Shown: positions 8,036 to 18,031, counted from the stretch's first letter. The stretch: 58,112 bases of DNA from Lachnospiraceae bacterium (GCA_019421365.1 JAHZFJ010000001.1:260969-319080), one strand, 5' to 3'. A program made the numbers and translations. Notes: a model not told the origin generated them from the sequence alone.

Positions 8036-9304
8036 ATGATATGGGATAAAATCAAAAAAATAGAAAAAAGAGAAACATCAATTAATGATTGGAAGGATAT
8101 CTATTCCTTTTCTAATGGCTATGAAAATGGATTAGATGGAAATAACGGACTAAACGAAGCAACCTATTTTGCATGCATAAAAGCAATATCGGATACGGTG
8201 GCTAAGTGCCCTTTTATAATCCAACAAGAAACTGATAAAGGTGATACAACCGCTAAAGAGCATTATTTATACGATTTGCTTAAACTTAGATGCAACCCTT
8301 ATATGAGTGCTGTAGATACATTTAAGGCATATATCACAATGGCAAAACACTATGCCATAGCAGGGTTATACATAGATAGAAAAGGCAGTAAAGTTAACGC
8401 ATTATATCCTGTGAAGATTACATCTATTACAGTCGATAATGCCGGACTGATTAAATCGACTAAAAATAATAAAATACTATATGACTTCCAAAGTGTAAAC
8501 GGTGAGGTAGGGCAGTGTTGGGAAAATGATATTATGATTTTAAGGGACTTTACCCTTGATGGTATTAATCAAAAAGCCACAAAGGATCTATTGAGCCAAT
8601 CTTTAAATACTTCGATAAAGTCACAGGAATATTTAAACAATATGTTTCAAACAGGCTTGACAAATAAAATGGTAATACAGCTCACGTCAGACGTTAGAGA
8701 AGAAAAAGAACTGATAAAAATACAAGAGAAGTTTGATAGAATGTATAAAAGCAATAATAACAGAGTCTTTCCGGTTCCCGCGGGGTATCAGGTTAGTGCC
8801 TTAAACATGTCTCTTGCAGACTCACAATTCGCTGAACTTAGATTTTTATCTAAAAAGGATATGGCTGGCGCCATGCAAGTGCCATTAACAAAGATTGGTG
8901 AATCATCCGATAATGCATCATCAATTGAGCAAGATAATCTAAGATTTTTAGATTCGTTGCAAGTGTTTTTTAATCAAATTGAGCAAGAAGCAGACTGGAA
9001 ATTGCTTACAGCAGCAGATCGTAAAAAGGGATACAAGATACGTGCTAACGTAAACGTAATGTTAAGGATGGACGCTAAAACTCAAGCGGAGGTAATTGAT
9101 ATATACGTTAAAAGTGGTGTTTATCCTATAGACTATGCCAGAGATATATTAGGTGTTCCACTAATAGGAAAAGATGTCGTTACATTGCCATCTGGTCAAA
9201 CGACATTAGATCAAGTGATGAATAATCAAGTATCTTATATAAAAGACAAGCCTAATACAAAAGAAGCAAAGAAAGTAGGTGACGACGATGCAACTAACAC
9301 CTAG
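8036..9304 (+). CDS. Phage portal protein (HK97 family)
   Basis: This 422-residue protein matches HK97-type portals in length and sequence: LNEATYFACIKAISDTVAKCPF near the N-terminus, DTFKAYITMAKHYAIAGLYI, the ALYPVK segment, and the conserved core LADSQFAELRFLSKKDMAGAMQVPLTKIG, followed by SIEQDNLRFLDSLQVFFNQIEQE. The portal is the dodecameric ring at one capsid vertex through which the terminase pumps DNA. The 3' end overlaps the connector gene. No defect is visible. Confidence 0.94.
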   Translation: MIWDKIKKIEKRETSINDWKDIYSFSNGYENGLDGNNGLNEATYFACIKAISDTVAKCPFIIQQETDKGDTTAKEHYLYDLLKLRCNPYMSAVDTFKAYITMAKHYAIAGLYIDRKGSKVNALYPVKITSITVDNAGLIKSTKNNKILYDFQSVNGEVGQCWENDIMILRDFTLDGINQKATKDLLSQSLNTSIKSQEYLNNMFQTGLTNKMVIQLTSDVREEKELIKIQEKFDRMYKSNNNRVFPVPAGYQVSALNMSLADSQFAELRFLSKKDMAGAMQVPLTKIGESSDNASSIEQDNLRFLDSLQVFFNQIEQEADWKLLTAADRKKGYKIRANVNVMLRMDAKTQAEVIDIYVKSGVYPIDYARDILGVPLIGKDVVTLPSGQTTLDQVMNNQVSYIKDKPNTKEAKKVGDDDATNT

Positions 9305-9566
9305 TGATACACAAAATTATTTAAAAATTGACGACTACGATGCTGATTTTATCGCTGAATTAATCGAAACAAGTCAAATCTATATCGATGCGATGGTCGG
9401 AGAAGCTTATAAAACTGACGAAAAAGCTATAAAATTAGCTACTTTATTACAAAAGAAGTTGATTTCTGATATGTATTATACTCGTACCACAGAGATTCCG
9501 TCAAATACAAAACAAGACAAGATTGTTACAAGTATATTAGATAAATTATCAAACTATATGGATTAA
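9288..9566 (+). CDS. Head-tail connector (gp6-like)
   Basis: A small helical protein of 92 residues starting MQLTPSDTQNYLKID, the standard opening of gp6-type connector proteins (xLxLxxxKxYLRID). AGGTG sits 7 bases before this ATG, so it is preferred over the GTG at 9279. The family forms a ring under the portal and helps to join head to tail. It normally lies after the capsid gene in HK97-like phages, but a position before the protease is also seen. It is the only head-completion gene left in the element. Confidence 0.8.
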   Translation: MQLTPSDTQNYLKIDDYDADFIAELIETSQIYIDAMVGEAYKTDEKAIKLATLLQKKLISDMYYTRTTEIPSNTKQDKIVTSILDKLSNYMD

Positions 9567-9594
9567 CTAGTTTAAATTGATTGGAGGTGAATAA

Positions 9595-10197
9595 ATGGAA
9601 GTAGAAATTCGCAATGATAGTGTTTTGATTAAAGGCTATGTTAATGCAGTCGAAAGAGACAGCCGTAAGATTTCAAACCAAAAAGGTGATGTGTTCGTTG
9701 AACAAGTTAGATCAGGAGTATGGGATGATGCTATTAAAAAAAATGATGATATAGCTGTATTGATTAATCACGATTGGAATAAGAAAGTGGGTTCAACTAA
9801 TGATAATCTTGTGCTAAAAGAAGATAGTATCGGTTTATATGCAGAATGTCGAAGTACTGACGCTAATCTTATTGAAAAGGCTAATAATAAACAATTAGTA
9901 GGTTGGAGTTTTGGGTTTAAGGCAAATAAACAAAGTTGGGGTAAAACCGATACAGACGTAGAACGTAGGTATTTAGATGATATTGATTTATTAGAGGTAT
10001 CAATCTTAGACAATACTAGAACCCCAGCGTATTATGGAACGTCTTTAGAATCGAGAGATAACGAAGATGTTATTGTAGAACAAAGATTTATCCGTGATAC
10101 TGTAGAATACATAGGCATTCAAGGTAAAAACGAAGAAGAAATGCGTAAGGATTTTGAAAAGAAACTAAAAATGTTAGAGTTAGAACTTGAAATATAG
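9595..10197 (+). CDS. Prohead maturation protease (HK97/U35 family)
   Basis: A 200-residue serine protease of the herpesvirus-assemblin-like fold. It has the opening ...VLIKGYVNAVERDSR, the catalytic His region AVLINHDWNKKVGST, the catalytic Ser in LVGWSFGFKA and the closing strand DLLEVSILDNTRTPAYYGTS. It cleaves the scaffold (delta) domain from the capsid protein encoded downstream. A strong site GGAGGTGA precedes the ATG. The C-terminal part is acidic and helical, as usual. Confidence 0.93.
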   Translation: MEVEIRNDSVLIKGYVNAVERDSRKISNQKGDVFVEQVRSGVWDDAIKKNDDIAVLINHDWNKKVGSTNDNLVLKEDSIGLYAECRSTDANLIEKANNKQLVGWSFGFKANKQSWGKTDTDVERRYLDDIDLLEVSILDNTRTPAYYGTSLESRDNEDVIVEQRFIRDTVEYIGIQGKNEEEMRKDFEKKLKMLELELEI

Positions 10198-10241
10198 TTC
10201 TTTTTTTATACTTAAAAATGAAAGGTTAAGGTAAATAGAAT

Positions 10242-11330
10242 ATGAAATTACAAGAATTAAGAGAACAATTAGAAGCTAAAAAAGTAGAAATTAGAAGCTT
10301 TTTAGACGAAAAAAAAGTTGAAGAAGCAGAAAAGTCTGTTACAGAAAAACGAGAACTAGAAAAGCTTATTAAACTAGAAGAGGATATTGAAGCTGAAGAA
10401 AAACGTGATTTAGAAAGTCAAAAGAATAGAAAGGAAAATAAAAAAATGGAAAATGTAAATGAATTTAGATCAATTGTAAAGCAAGTAATGGGAGAAGATG
10501 TAACGGCGGAAGAGAGAGCCGTAATCACATCGTCTGACAATGCAGCTGTTTTACCAAAGGAATTTGTTAATAAGGTTATTGAAATTCAAAAAGGTTTTGG
10601 ATCATTAAAAGGATTATGTGATATTGTACCAGTTACGAAAAATGAAGGATCAATTCCAATCGTCGATTTAGATCAAACTGAGTTAGCAGAAGTTTTAGAA
10701 GGTGCTGATATTGTAGACGGTACTTTTATTACTACAGATGTACCATTCAAATGTGCAAAAGTTGGATTACTCCAAACATTAACAAGCGAGTTAGTAGATG
10801 ATGCAGAAGTTGAAATTGAATATCTTATAAATAAAAGTTTTGCAAATGCTGCTACTAAGAAAGAAAACGCAAAGATTATGAAAGTAGTTAAAGACAATGC
10901 GACTGAAGTACCTGGTGCTACTGATTATGATGCTATTGAAAACGCAATTGATACTTCATTACCTTCTGTCAAGGCCGGCTTACTTACATTAACAAATGTT
11001 GTTACTTATGCTTATTTAAAAAATAAGAAAGATGCCCAGAAGAGACCTTTAAATTTGATTACAGAGGTAAATGGGGTTGAATATTTCCACGGTAAACCAA
11101 TCGTAACTGTAGATGATACATTACTTCCAATTGTGACAGAAGGAAAGGCGCATATTGCTTATGTAGCGAATATGAATGAAGCGGTAAAATATATCGAAAG
11201 AAAAGGTATTACTGTAGCCAGAAGTACAGAAGCAGGATTTTCTACTGATACTGTAAAAGTACGTATTTTAGAGAGATTTATCCCTGTTAAAGTAGCCTTA
11301 TCACACAAGGGGTTAGAACACCTTATTTAA
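10242..11330 (+). CDS. Major capsid protein (HK97 fold) with N-terminal delta domain
   Basis: The first about 70 residues are a charged coiled coil (MKLQELREQLEAKKVEIRSF...), the scaffold-like delta domain removed by the protease, probably near the KKMENVNEF region. The rest is the HK97 capsid fold: AVLPKEFVNKVIEIQKGFGSL, the E-loop region, the ADIVDGTFITTDVPF and SELVDDAEVEIEYLINKSFA segments, and TVKVRILERFIPVKVA near the end. Length (362) is normal or slightly short. The stop is followed at once by a different coding frame that lacks a start, so the deletion junction described for the tail region lies at or very near the 3' end of this gene and could have altered its last residues. Confidence 0.92.
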   Translation: MKLQELREQLEAKKVEIRSFLDEKKVEEAEKSVTEKRELEKLIKLEEDIEAEEKRDLESQKNRKENKKMENVNEFRSIVKQVMGEDVTAEERAVITSSDNAAVLPKEFVNKVIEIQKGFGSLKGLCDIVPVTKNEGSIPIVDLDQTELAEVLEGADIVDGTFITTDVPFKCAKVGLLQTLTSELVDDAEVEIEYLINKSFANAATKKENAKIMKVVKDNATEVPGATDYDAIENAIDTSLPSVKAGLLTLTNVVTYAYLKNKKDAQKRPLNLITEVNGVEYFHGKPIVTVDDTLLPIVTEGKAHIAYVANMNEAVKYIERKGITVARSTEAGFSTDTVKVRILERFIPVKVALSHKGLEHLI

Positions 11331-12694
11331 CGATATCGTACTCTACATCATTTGTTAGTAACCAAATAGATGTTACAAGTGCAGTAGCTAATAATATTAA
11401 TGATGGCGTACTAACTCTCGTTATTGATGGCTACGGTGCATGGCCGTTACAAATTGATGCTAACAGTTTAAGTATAGCAATAAACTATGAAAAGCCAGCC
11501 GAAGTTGAACCAGTTTCACCAGTAATAACAGCACCGAATGGCACGTATGAAAATAAGCAGAATCCTATCAAGTTTGAGTGGATTTACAAAAGTCAAACGC
11601 AAGCATCACAAGCAAGCGCAACATTAGAGTACCGAAAAGGAAATTCAGGAAGTTATACTACTATTAATGTGTACAGTAGCGATAACTACTATACAATGCC
11701 AGCTAATACACTTAATACAGGAATGTATGAATGGAGATTAAAAACCACTGACACAGATGGTAAGACGTCAGATTATGCATATAGTTCGTTTACCGTAATA
11801 GATAGACCATCTGTGCCGATCATAACTAATATAGACAACAAATGCATAAGCACAATTACGTGGTCTAGCGCAGATCAAAATGCTTTTGAAATCGAAATCT
11901 ATAAGGGTAATAACTTAGAATATGACAATAAAATTAGCGGTTCTGAGAATAACTATAAACCGAATATGTTCTTTGCAAATACAACTTATACTATACGAAT
12001 ACGTGTATGTAACATTTATGGATTGTGGTCGGAATGGGGAAGTAAGATATTCACATTTACATTTGTTAATCCTACCAAGCCAAGCATAATTGTAAGTCCA
12101 CAAAATTCAGATATAATTATCCGTACTAATACAGAAGGCTCAATTCTATATAAATCTGATGATGGTATTAATTTTATACCTGTTTATAAATTTACAGATA
12201 GTAAAGAGTACAGAGATTATAATATAGCGGATGATAAAAAATACAAATATTTTGTACGTAAGTATGATGCTGGTTATGCAGATAGCGACAAACAAGTAGC
12301 ACAAGTTAGTATTAACGGCATCATATTACAAAATGATGATTTTTGCGTGAATGCAGTAAAAAGTAGTGATATATACATGAATTTTACTGAAAGTTTGAGT
12401 ATTGATAAAGTAATAAATTATTACACAGGTAGAGTATTTGGGGTTCTTGAATCTGGAGAACATCAAGATAGGACAATTACAAGAGATATTCTCGTTGACG
12501 AATCGCAATATGATATATTAAAACAACTATATTTATCTGCAATACCAATCACATATAGAGATGATAAAGGCAATTTATTCAGATGCGATTTAGATAAACC
12601 ATCTTTTAAAAATGCTATATTAAATACAAAATATAGTATATCAGTAACCGTTAATCAAATAGATTACATAGAGGAGATAAGCATATATGATTAG
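11331..12694 (+). pseudogene. 5'-truncated phage tail protein with fibronectin-III-like domains
   Basis: An open frame runs from 11291 (inside the capsid gene 3' end) to the stop at 12694 with no ATG near its beginning. The first usable start is a GTG at 11669 with no good ribosome site. The coding sequence before that GTG is clearly real: it reads through a DVTSAVANN...LTLVIDGYG module and EKPAEVEPVSPVITAPNGTY, which joins smoothly to the later FnIII-like repeats (YEWRLKTTDTDGKTSDY, YTIRIRVCNIYGLWSEWG). The C-terminus (GEHQDRTITRDILVDESQYD...YRDDKGNLF) is typical of clostridial phage tail-tip proteins. The missing N-terminus and the absent genes that should precede it point to a deletion. 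A shortened product from GTG 11669 (341 residues) is possible. Confidence 0.75.
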
Positions 12695-13781
12695 ACTAAA
12701 TAACGATGCCTATACTCATAAGCAAATGGATAAAATCCTCAAAAGTAATCGTCGTATAAAATATCGAGCAGAGTTAATAGACAAAAATAATATTAGTCTA
12801 TGTAGTGTTGATGTTATTAATGGTAATATTAATTTTAATGCAGAGTGCGAAATAATGCGTTGTGCTAATCTAACTATTAAGGATAATCCTAATATTGATT
12901 ACATAAATGCTAGAGTAAAGATATATATGGATATCATGACACCTTTAGGATACAAATCGTATCCTCTTGGTGTTTTTCTAATTGCAGCACCTAATCGAAA
13001 AAGCGATGGTATACGTATAACACGACAACTTGAGTGCTATGATTTTGCGCAGATCCTTAAAGAGGACAAATTTACAAGCAGATATTTTATTGCAAAAGGG
13101 CAGATGTACACACAATCGATTAATGCAATTTTAGAGTCAGCTAAACTATTTAATCACGATATTACAGCATCACAATTAACAGTACCAACAGACAAAGAAT
13201 TTGAAATTGGAACATCAAAGCTTGACGCAATAAACACATTGCTAAAATCAATTAATTATACTCCACTATGGTTTGATAGCGAAGGCGTTGCTAAATCAAG
13301 TGTATATATTAATCAAAGTAAGCGAGTAGAAGAATACAGTTACTTAACAGATAGAGAAAGTATAACATTTGTAGGAGTTGAACAAAACATTGATACATTT
13401 AACTTACCTAATATGATCGTTAGGTATACAGATAATCCAGAAGGAGATTTTTTACGTGCAACCTGGATAAACGACAACCCTAGCAGTAAGTTAAGCACAA
13501 TATCAAGGGGGCGAAACATTGTAGATATAGCAAGCGTATCTGATATTGCAAATCAGTCAACGTTAGATCAATATGTTGCAAGATTAGCAGATGAGCAATC
13601 CCTTTATGAGCAGATTAACTTTAATACGGCTACAATGCCACATCACGGATATTGTGATTGTTTAAGGATTGAGAATAAAGAACTTGACATAAACGATTCT
13701 TATATTGAATATGAGTGGTCGATGGATTTAAAAATTGGAGCAAAAATGAATCACAAATGCAGAAAGTTGGTGAGTTTATAA
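12687..13781 (+). CDS. Phage baseplate hub / tail protein
   Basis: A 364-residue protein that begins inside the end of the preceding gene (8-base overlap). The order of its parts fits tail-hub proteins of the gp27/gpD kind: an N-terminal beta domain (YRAELIDKNNISLCSVDVINGNINF, YPLGVFLIAAPNRKSDGIRITRQLECYDFAQIL), a middle segment SINAILESAKLFNHDI, and a C-terminal domain with NMIVRYTDNPEG and YCDCLRIE. It resembles the uncharacterised hub-like proteins common in Lachnospiraceae prophages. It would form the ring at the tail tip above the spike. The hub call is by pattern and position, so the exact family is uncertain. Confidence 0.7.
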   Translation: MIRLNNDAYTHKQMDKILKSNRRIKYRAELIDKNNISLCSVDVINGNINFNAECEIMRCANLTIKDNPNIDYINARVKIYMDIMTPLGYKSYPLGVFLIAAPNRKSDGIRITRQLECYDFAQILKEDKFTSRYFIAKGQMYTQSINAILESAKLFNHDITASQLTVPTDKEFEIGTSKLDAINTLLKSINYTPLWFDSEGVAKSSVYINQSKRVEEYSYLTDRESITFVGVEQNIDTFNLPNMIVRYTDNPEGDFLRATWINDNPSSKLSTISRGRNIVDIASVSDIANQSTLDQYVARLADEQSLYEQINFNTATMPHHGYCDCLRIENKELDINDSYIEYEWSMDLKIGAKMNHKCRKLVSL

Positions 13782-13782
13782 A

Positions 13783-14412
13783 ATGGAATTATATGAATCC
13801 GCAGTAGAACAAAAACAAGATGAAATAAAAAATAATACACCAGATGATACTTATAAAATAGCAAAAGTTACAAGCTTATTTGAGAACGGTTGCCCTAAAT
13901 TGACATTCGTTGGCGAGGAACAAGAGAGTAATAAGAAATATAGTTATCTCTATAGTTATATACCTAAAGTTGGTGATACGGTTATATTAATCAAAACAAA
14001 TAACACATATGTAATTTTAGGTGAAGTAGCTTATGATATAACACCAGATGAAGAGATTGTAATGTGGACATATGATGAGATTGTTAACATTGTCATTGAA
14101 AATACGATATCAGACCAAGAACTAACAACATTAATTGACACAAGAGCTGACACAAGAATATCAGCGAAACGATGTGTATTACTAAACAGTGACGGAACGA
14201 TATCGAATTCATCATCGAATTACAATACATTTAATAACTTATCGACATCAACGCTGAGACATACTGGTAGTTACGTTGGTTTCTTTGGAAAGTCTCCATC
14301 AAGTAAGCAAACTGTAGACACTATATATGTTACGACAGACATGACAAGTGAAGTAATACGTAATAAACTGAACGCTATTATAAACGCTTTAAAAGCGTAT
14401 GGATTAGCATAA
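13783..14412 (+). CDS. Baseplate spike-like protein with OB-type domain
   Basis: This 209-residue protein starts 2 bases after the hub gene stop. Residues about 25-85 (YKIAKVTSLFENGCPKLTFVGEE...YSYIPKVGDTVILIKTNNTYVILGEV) form the pattern of a small beta-barrel (OB-like) as in gpV/gp45 tail spikes. The C-terminal third (GSYVGFFGKSPSSKQTVDTIYVTTDMTSEVIRNKLNAIINALKAYGL) is the standard ending of many phage fibre proteins. It is therefore likely the central spike or a short fibre of the baseplate. The assignment rests on pattern and neighbours. Confidence 0.65.
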   Translation: MELYESAVEQKQDEIKNNTPDDTYKIAKVTSLFENGCPKLTFVGEEQESNKKYSYLYSYIPKVGDTVILIKTNNTYVILGEVAYDITPDEEIVMWTYDEIVNIVIENTISDQELTTLIDTRADTRISAKRCVLLNSDGTISNSSSNYNTFNNLSTSTLRHTGSYVGFFGKSPSSKQTVDTIYVTTDMTSEVIRNKLNAIINALKAYGLA

Positions 14413-14423
14413 GGGGGGAATAA

Positions 14424-17400
14424 ATGGATTATAATATATCAGTTAATGTTAAATATAAAAACACAATACATACAAATTATGACTTTAAGCAACAAGACTA
14501 TGGTCAAAAACTAATTGTTACGGCAGAAGATTATGATATAAACGGGACTACCGCTAGACTTTTTATTAACAAAGCTGATGGAACAGTTAATGAAAGAGTC
14601 ATGGTTAAAGAAAATGACAGCTATACGTATACATTAGATGCACAAGACACTAGTTGTCCTGGGGTAATAGTAGCTGATATTAAATATTACAAAAATGGAG
14701 TAAGAGATTCTAGCGCTAGTTTCATTTTTGGAATCATACATGATAGATTTGGGAAATTGATTGAAAGTAAAACATTAAGTGATAGCCTACAAAGTGCATT
14801 GGATAAAGTTGATAAAACAAATGAAATTATAGACGATTATGATAAAAAAATAGTAGAAATTAATCAAGCCACCACCGGTGCACAACACGCTACGGCTACG
14901 ATTAATACAACTAATCAAACGGTCACCGATAATGAGAGTGCGAGGATCTCGGCTGAAAACACAAGGAAGTCAGATGAAACAACAAGACAATCTCAAGAAC
15001 AAACTAGACAAACTAATACTTCTACCGCTATTACTAAGGCAGATGCTGCAACTACAAGAGCTAATTTAGCTGCTAAATCTTGTGAAGATATTGCAAGTGG
15101 AATTATTGAATTACCTGATATCGGTACGCCTGGCACATATACTAAAGTCATAACAGATAAAAAAGGACGTGTTACAAGTGGTTCTACTCCTACTACTATT
15201 GCTGATCTGGGAATTACTAATGTCTATACCAAGACAGAAATCGATACTAAGACTAATGACATAAATACAAGTTTAGCTAACCAAATTGGTACTGCAAGCG
15301 GTGCATCAATCAACTTGCCAACTAGCTTTAATGGTGGATTGTTACTCAAAGAACTACAAGGTAAATCGGTTCAAAATGGAACTCCTACTCCAGAAACTAA
15401 AGCGGATATTGCAAGTGTTGGTGATAACGGAAGCGTTGTTGTTAGAGTTACTGGGAAGAATTTATTTCCTAACCCCGTAGTAAAGACGGTTAACGGTATA
15501 ACACTAACCATAGCACAAGATGGAACCGTTACTCTAAATGGTACATCTACCAACGTTGCAATATTTGCCATACCATTTGATTTACCTTTTGCTAATACGC
15601 AATATTCTTTTTCAGCAAATAATCCAGTTATTAACAATCAAATATTTATGAGGATAATGAAAAACGCAAGCGGAGATGTATGGAGTAATCACAACTACTC
15701 ATTACACATGGCTAATATGAAAGAGACGTTTACAAATACAGTACCCGGGATAGCTACTGGTGTTGCCATACGTATTGGTAGCGGAGAAACGCTAACAAAC
15801 TTCACGCTTAAACCTCAGTTAGAGTTAGGTTCGCCAACAACCTACGAACCATACAAAGAACAACTAATAACAATCCCACTCACACAACCCCTTAGAAGTG
15901 TTGGAAGTGTGTATGATAGAGGTAGTGTAAAGGTTAATGGGTTGTGGGGGAATGAGAGAAAGTTTGCTATTGCTGTGTTTGATGGCAGTGCTGACGAAGC
16001 CTGGACTAACATGACGACTAATACTACGGATAAATGGAGACACAGTATAAAAATTACCAACGCAAAAATATCCAACATCTCTAGTGTTACTTCATTATGT
16101 AATAGATTTAATCTTGTAGGAGATGGTGGAACGTTCACTAAAAGTGTGGGATATACAATAACTTCAACAAGTGATTTAGTACTATACTATATGGGTTCTG
16201 ATTTAGCAACTTTTAGAACATGGTTAGCCACTAACCCTATAACAGTAGTATACGAACTAGTAACTCCAGTATTCGAACCATACCCACAAGCAATACAAGA
16301 TACACTTAACAAGTTACAGACCTACCCAGGAGTAACAAATGTATTTACTACAGATTCGCTACAACCTAATATGATTGTTCAATACGGCAAGACAGATACG
16401 TCTGCTTTGGCATTGTACGCAGAAAACGTGAGTGATAACAAGCTAGATAAATCAAAGTCAGTAAATAATCTCATAACCACCGTTGAAGGTACAGTGTTAG
16501 ATGGCAGACAAGGTAAAGCACTGAATGAAAAAATTGGTACTCTCTCAAACTTAACAACCGCATCAAAGACTGATTTGGTGGGAGCTGTTAATGAGGTAAA
16601 TAATAATTTTACAATCCACTCTTCTTCTACGATTAAAACAGTTGATAGTGTAATTAATAAGATTATTAAAAAAGAAGTAGTTAAAATTTCGTGTGTTGGA
16701 GATAGTGTTACTGAAGATATTTGTAGTTTTCATACAGTTAAATATCCTTCGCTACTTCAAAATGATATTAGGTTTTTAACATATTCATCAAATACCACAG
16801 TTATAAATAAAGGGGTTAGCGGAAATAAATCTTCTGATATCTTAGCCAGAATAGATAGTATAATATCTGATAGTCCTGATATTGTTATACTAATGTGTGG
16901 GATAAATGATATGTATAATAATGTATCAATAGCTGATTATAAAGCAAATTTATCATCTATTGTTAGCAAATTATTATCTAACAATATAGCTATACTCGGA
17001 TTAACTCAAACACCAGTTTTCAACGAAAATGTACAAAATCAAATAGCTTATGTGCAAGCATCAATTGAAGTATATAAAAGATTTAATATTAGATATATAG
17101 ACTCACATAAGAAATTTGAAGATAAAATTCAAGATGGAATTATAGGAACTTATAGTTCATTCCCAGATTATGTACACCCAAACGATAACGGATTGAGATT
17201 TATTAAAGACATGATAATGATAGATTTATTTAGACTGCCTATCATTACGAAAACAACAGAACTTGCAGTGAGTAGAATGCACTATACAAATACAAATTCA
17301 ACTTCACATTGGACTAATTCGGAACTTAAAAATGGTGAAAACTTGATAATTACAAATGTGGCAGCTGATGTTAACTATGTAAGAATAATGTTTTATTGCG

Positions 17401-17642
17401 ATGTTTCAAGTGGAGCTGTAAGTATTAACAATGTTAAGTATGATTTAGCAGGAAAATTCAAGGTGAATTGGTTAGGTACAGATGTGCAAGTGGACACATA
17501 TGCTGAAACACTATCAGTTAATAATTATACGCAGCTGGGTAACTTAGTTGGATTTGGAATGTATTCAATTGATATAGACTATCAAGACTGGGTATCTGGT
17601 GGATATCAATTTCAAATTAACGGAATTAAAGTTACAGTGTAA
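14424..17642 (+). CDS. Tail fibre / baseplate protein: BppU-like N-domain, coiled coil, C-terminal SGNH esterase
   Basis: A modular protein of 1072 residues. Residues 1-110 resemble the BppU N-terminal domain that anchors receptor-binding proteins to the baseplate. A coiled-coil, Thr/Gln-rich shaft follows (about 120-225), then the fibre repeat GTYTKVITDKKGRVTSG, a beta-rich region with KNLFPNPVV and FTLKPQLELGSPTTYEPYKEQ as seen in carbohydrate-binding fibre domains, and an ALNEKIGTLSNL-type collar. Residues about 750-930 form an SGNH hydrolase: Ser761 in VGDSVTED, Gly800 in KGVSGN, Asn828 in CGINDM, and Asp915/His918 in PDYVHPND, so all four SGNH blocks are present. A beta domain ends the protein. 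SGNH enzymes remove O-acyl groups from glycans, so this fibre probably deacylates a surface polymer during adsorption. Confidence 0.85.
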   Translation: MDYNISVNVKYKNTIHTNYDFKQQDYGQKLIVTAEDYDINGTTARLFINKADGTVNERVMVKENDSYTYTLDAQDTSCPGVIVADIKYYKNGVRDSSASFIFGIIHDRFGKLIESKTLSDSLQSALDKVDKTNEIIDDYDKKIVEINQATTGAQHATATINTTNQTVTDNESARISAENTRKSDETTRQSQEQTRQTNTSTAITKADAATTRANLAAKSCEDIASGIIELPDIGTPGTYTKVITDKKGRVTSGSTPTTIADLGITNVYTKTEIDTKTNDINTSLANQIGTASGASINLPTSFNGGLLLKELQGKSVQNGTPTPETKADIASVGDNGSVVVRVTGKNLFPNPVVKTVNGITLTIAQDGTVTLNGTSTNVAIFAIPFDLPFANTQYSFSANNPVINNQIFMRIMKNASGDVWSNHNYSLHMANMKETFTNTVPGIATGVAIRIGSGETLTNFTLKPQLELGSPTTYEPYKEQLITIPLTQPLRSVGSVYDRGSVKVNGLWGNERKFAIAVFDGSADEAWTNMTTNTTDKWRHSIKITNAKISNISSVTSLCNRFNLVGDGGTFTKSVGYTITSTSDLVLYYMGSDLATFRTWLATNPITVVYELVTPVFEPYPQAIQDTLNKLQTYPGVTNVFTTDSLQPNMIVQYGKTDTSALALYAENVSDNKLDKSKSVNNLITTVEGTVLDGRQGKALNEKIGTLSNLTTASKTDLVGAVNEVNNNFTIHSSSTIKTVDSVINKIIKKEVVKISCVGDSVTEDICSFHTVKYPSLLQNDIRFLTYSSNTTVINKGVSGNKSSDILARIDSIISDSPDIVILMCGINDMYNNVSIADYKANLSSIVSKLLSNNIAILGLTQTPVFNENVQNQIAYVQASIEVYKRFNIRYIDSHKKFEDKIQDGIIGTYSSFPDYVHPNDNGLRFIKDMIMIDLFRLPIITKTTELAVSRMHYTNTNSTSHWTNSELKNGENLIITNVAADVNYVRIMFYCDVSSGAVSINNVKYDLAGKFKVNWLGTDVQVDTYAETLSVNNYTQLGNLVGFGMYSIDIDYQDWVSGGYQFQINGIKVTV

Positions 17643-17962
17643 ATAGCTAATTACATTGGAAATAATTACTCTTGTTCAACCAACTCATCAAACTATATTA
17701 TCGCTTACCTGTATGCATATAAAAAAGGTGGGGAGTGTTTTGTGAAAGGTCAAGTTACTGTAACTACTTAATCGACCTCACTAACTGAAATAGGGGGAAT
17801 CTTCCTGTGTCATCAGTTGCAATCATTAATTCTTGGTGCACAGGTGCTAATGGGCTAAGTGTAGGTAGTTTAGGTTTATCTGTAGGAAGTGTGATGTTGA
17901 GAGTACAATATGGTGACGTGGTAAAGGTTTATCAATTTGAATTAACTTATCCGTGCGTTTAA
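17643..17962 (+). pseudogene. Decayed fibre C-terminal tip
   Basis: Directly after the fibre stop the same frame continues open for 42 codons (IANYIGNNYSCSTNSSNY...FVKGQVTVTT) to a stop near 17770. A second frame further on reads SVAIINSWCTGANGLSVGSLGLSVGSV...VYQFELTYPCV to a stop at 17962. Both have the composition of phage fibre tip domains, but neither has a start. This looks like the remains of an older fibre ending left behind when the SGNH module was acquired or after frameshifts. From 17963 to 18031 there is only AT-rich promoter-like sequence. Confidence 0.5.
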
Positions 17963-18031
17963 TTATAAATATTGAAATTTTATATATTATATCGTATAAT
18001 TTCTATACAGATTGTTAAATTAGGGTGAGTT

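Noticed and set aside
11669..12694. Intact tail gene starting at GTG 11669
   Set aside because: The coding sequence extends well upstream of this GTG without any start, and the GTG lacks a good ribosome site; a 5' truncation explains it better.
14878..15480. Alternative-frame reading frames inside the fibre gene
   Set aside because: They lie in the repetitive Thr/Gln coiled-coil region, have no ribosome sites, and the main frame is continuous with clear domains.
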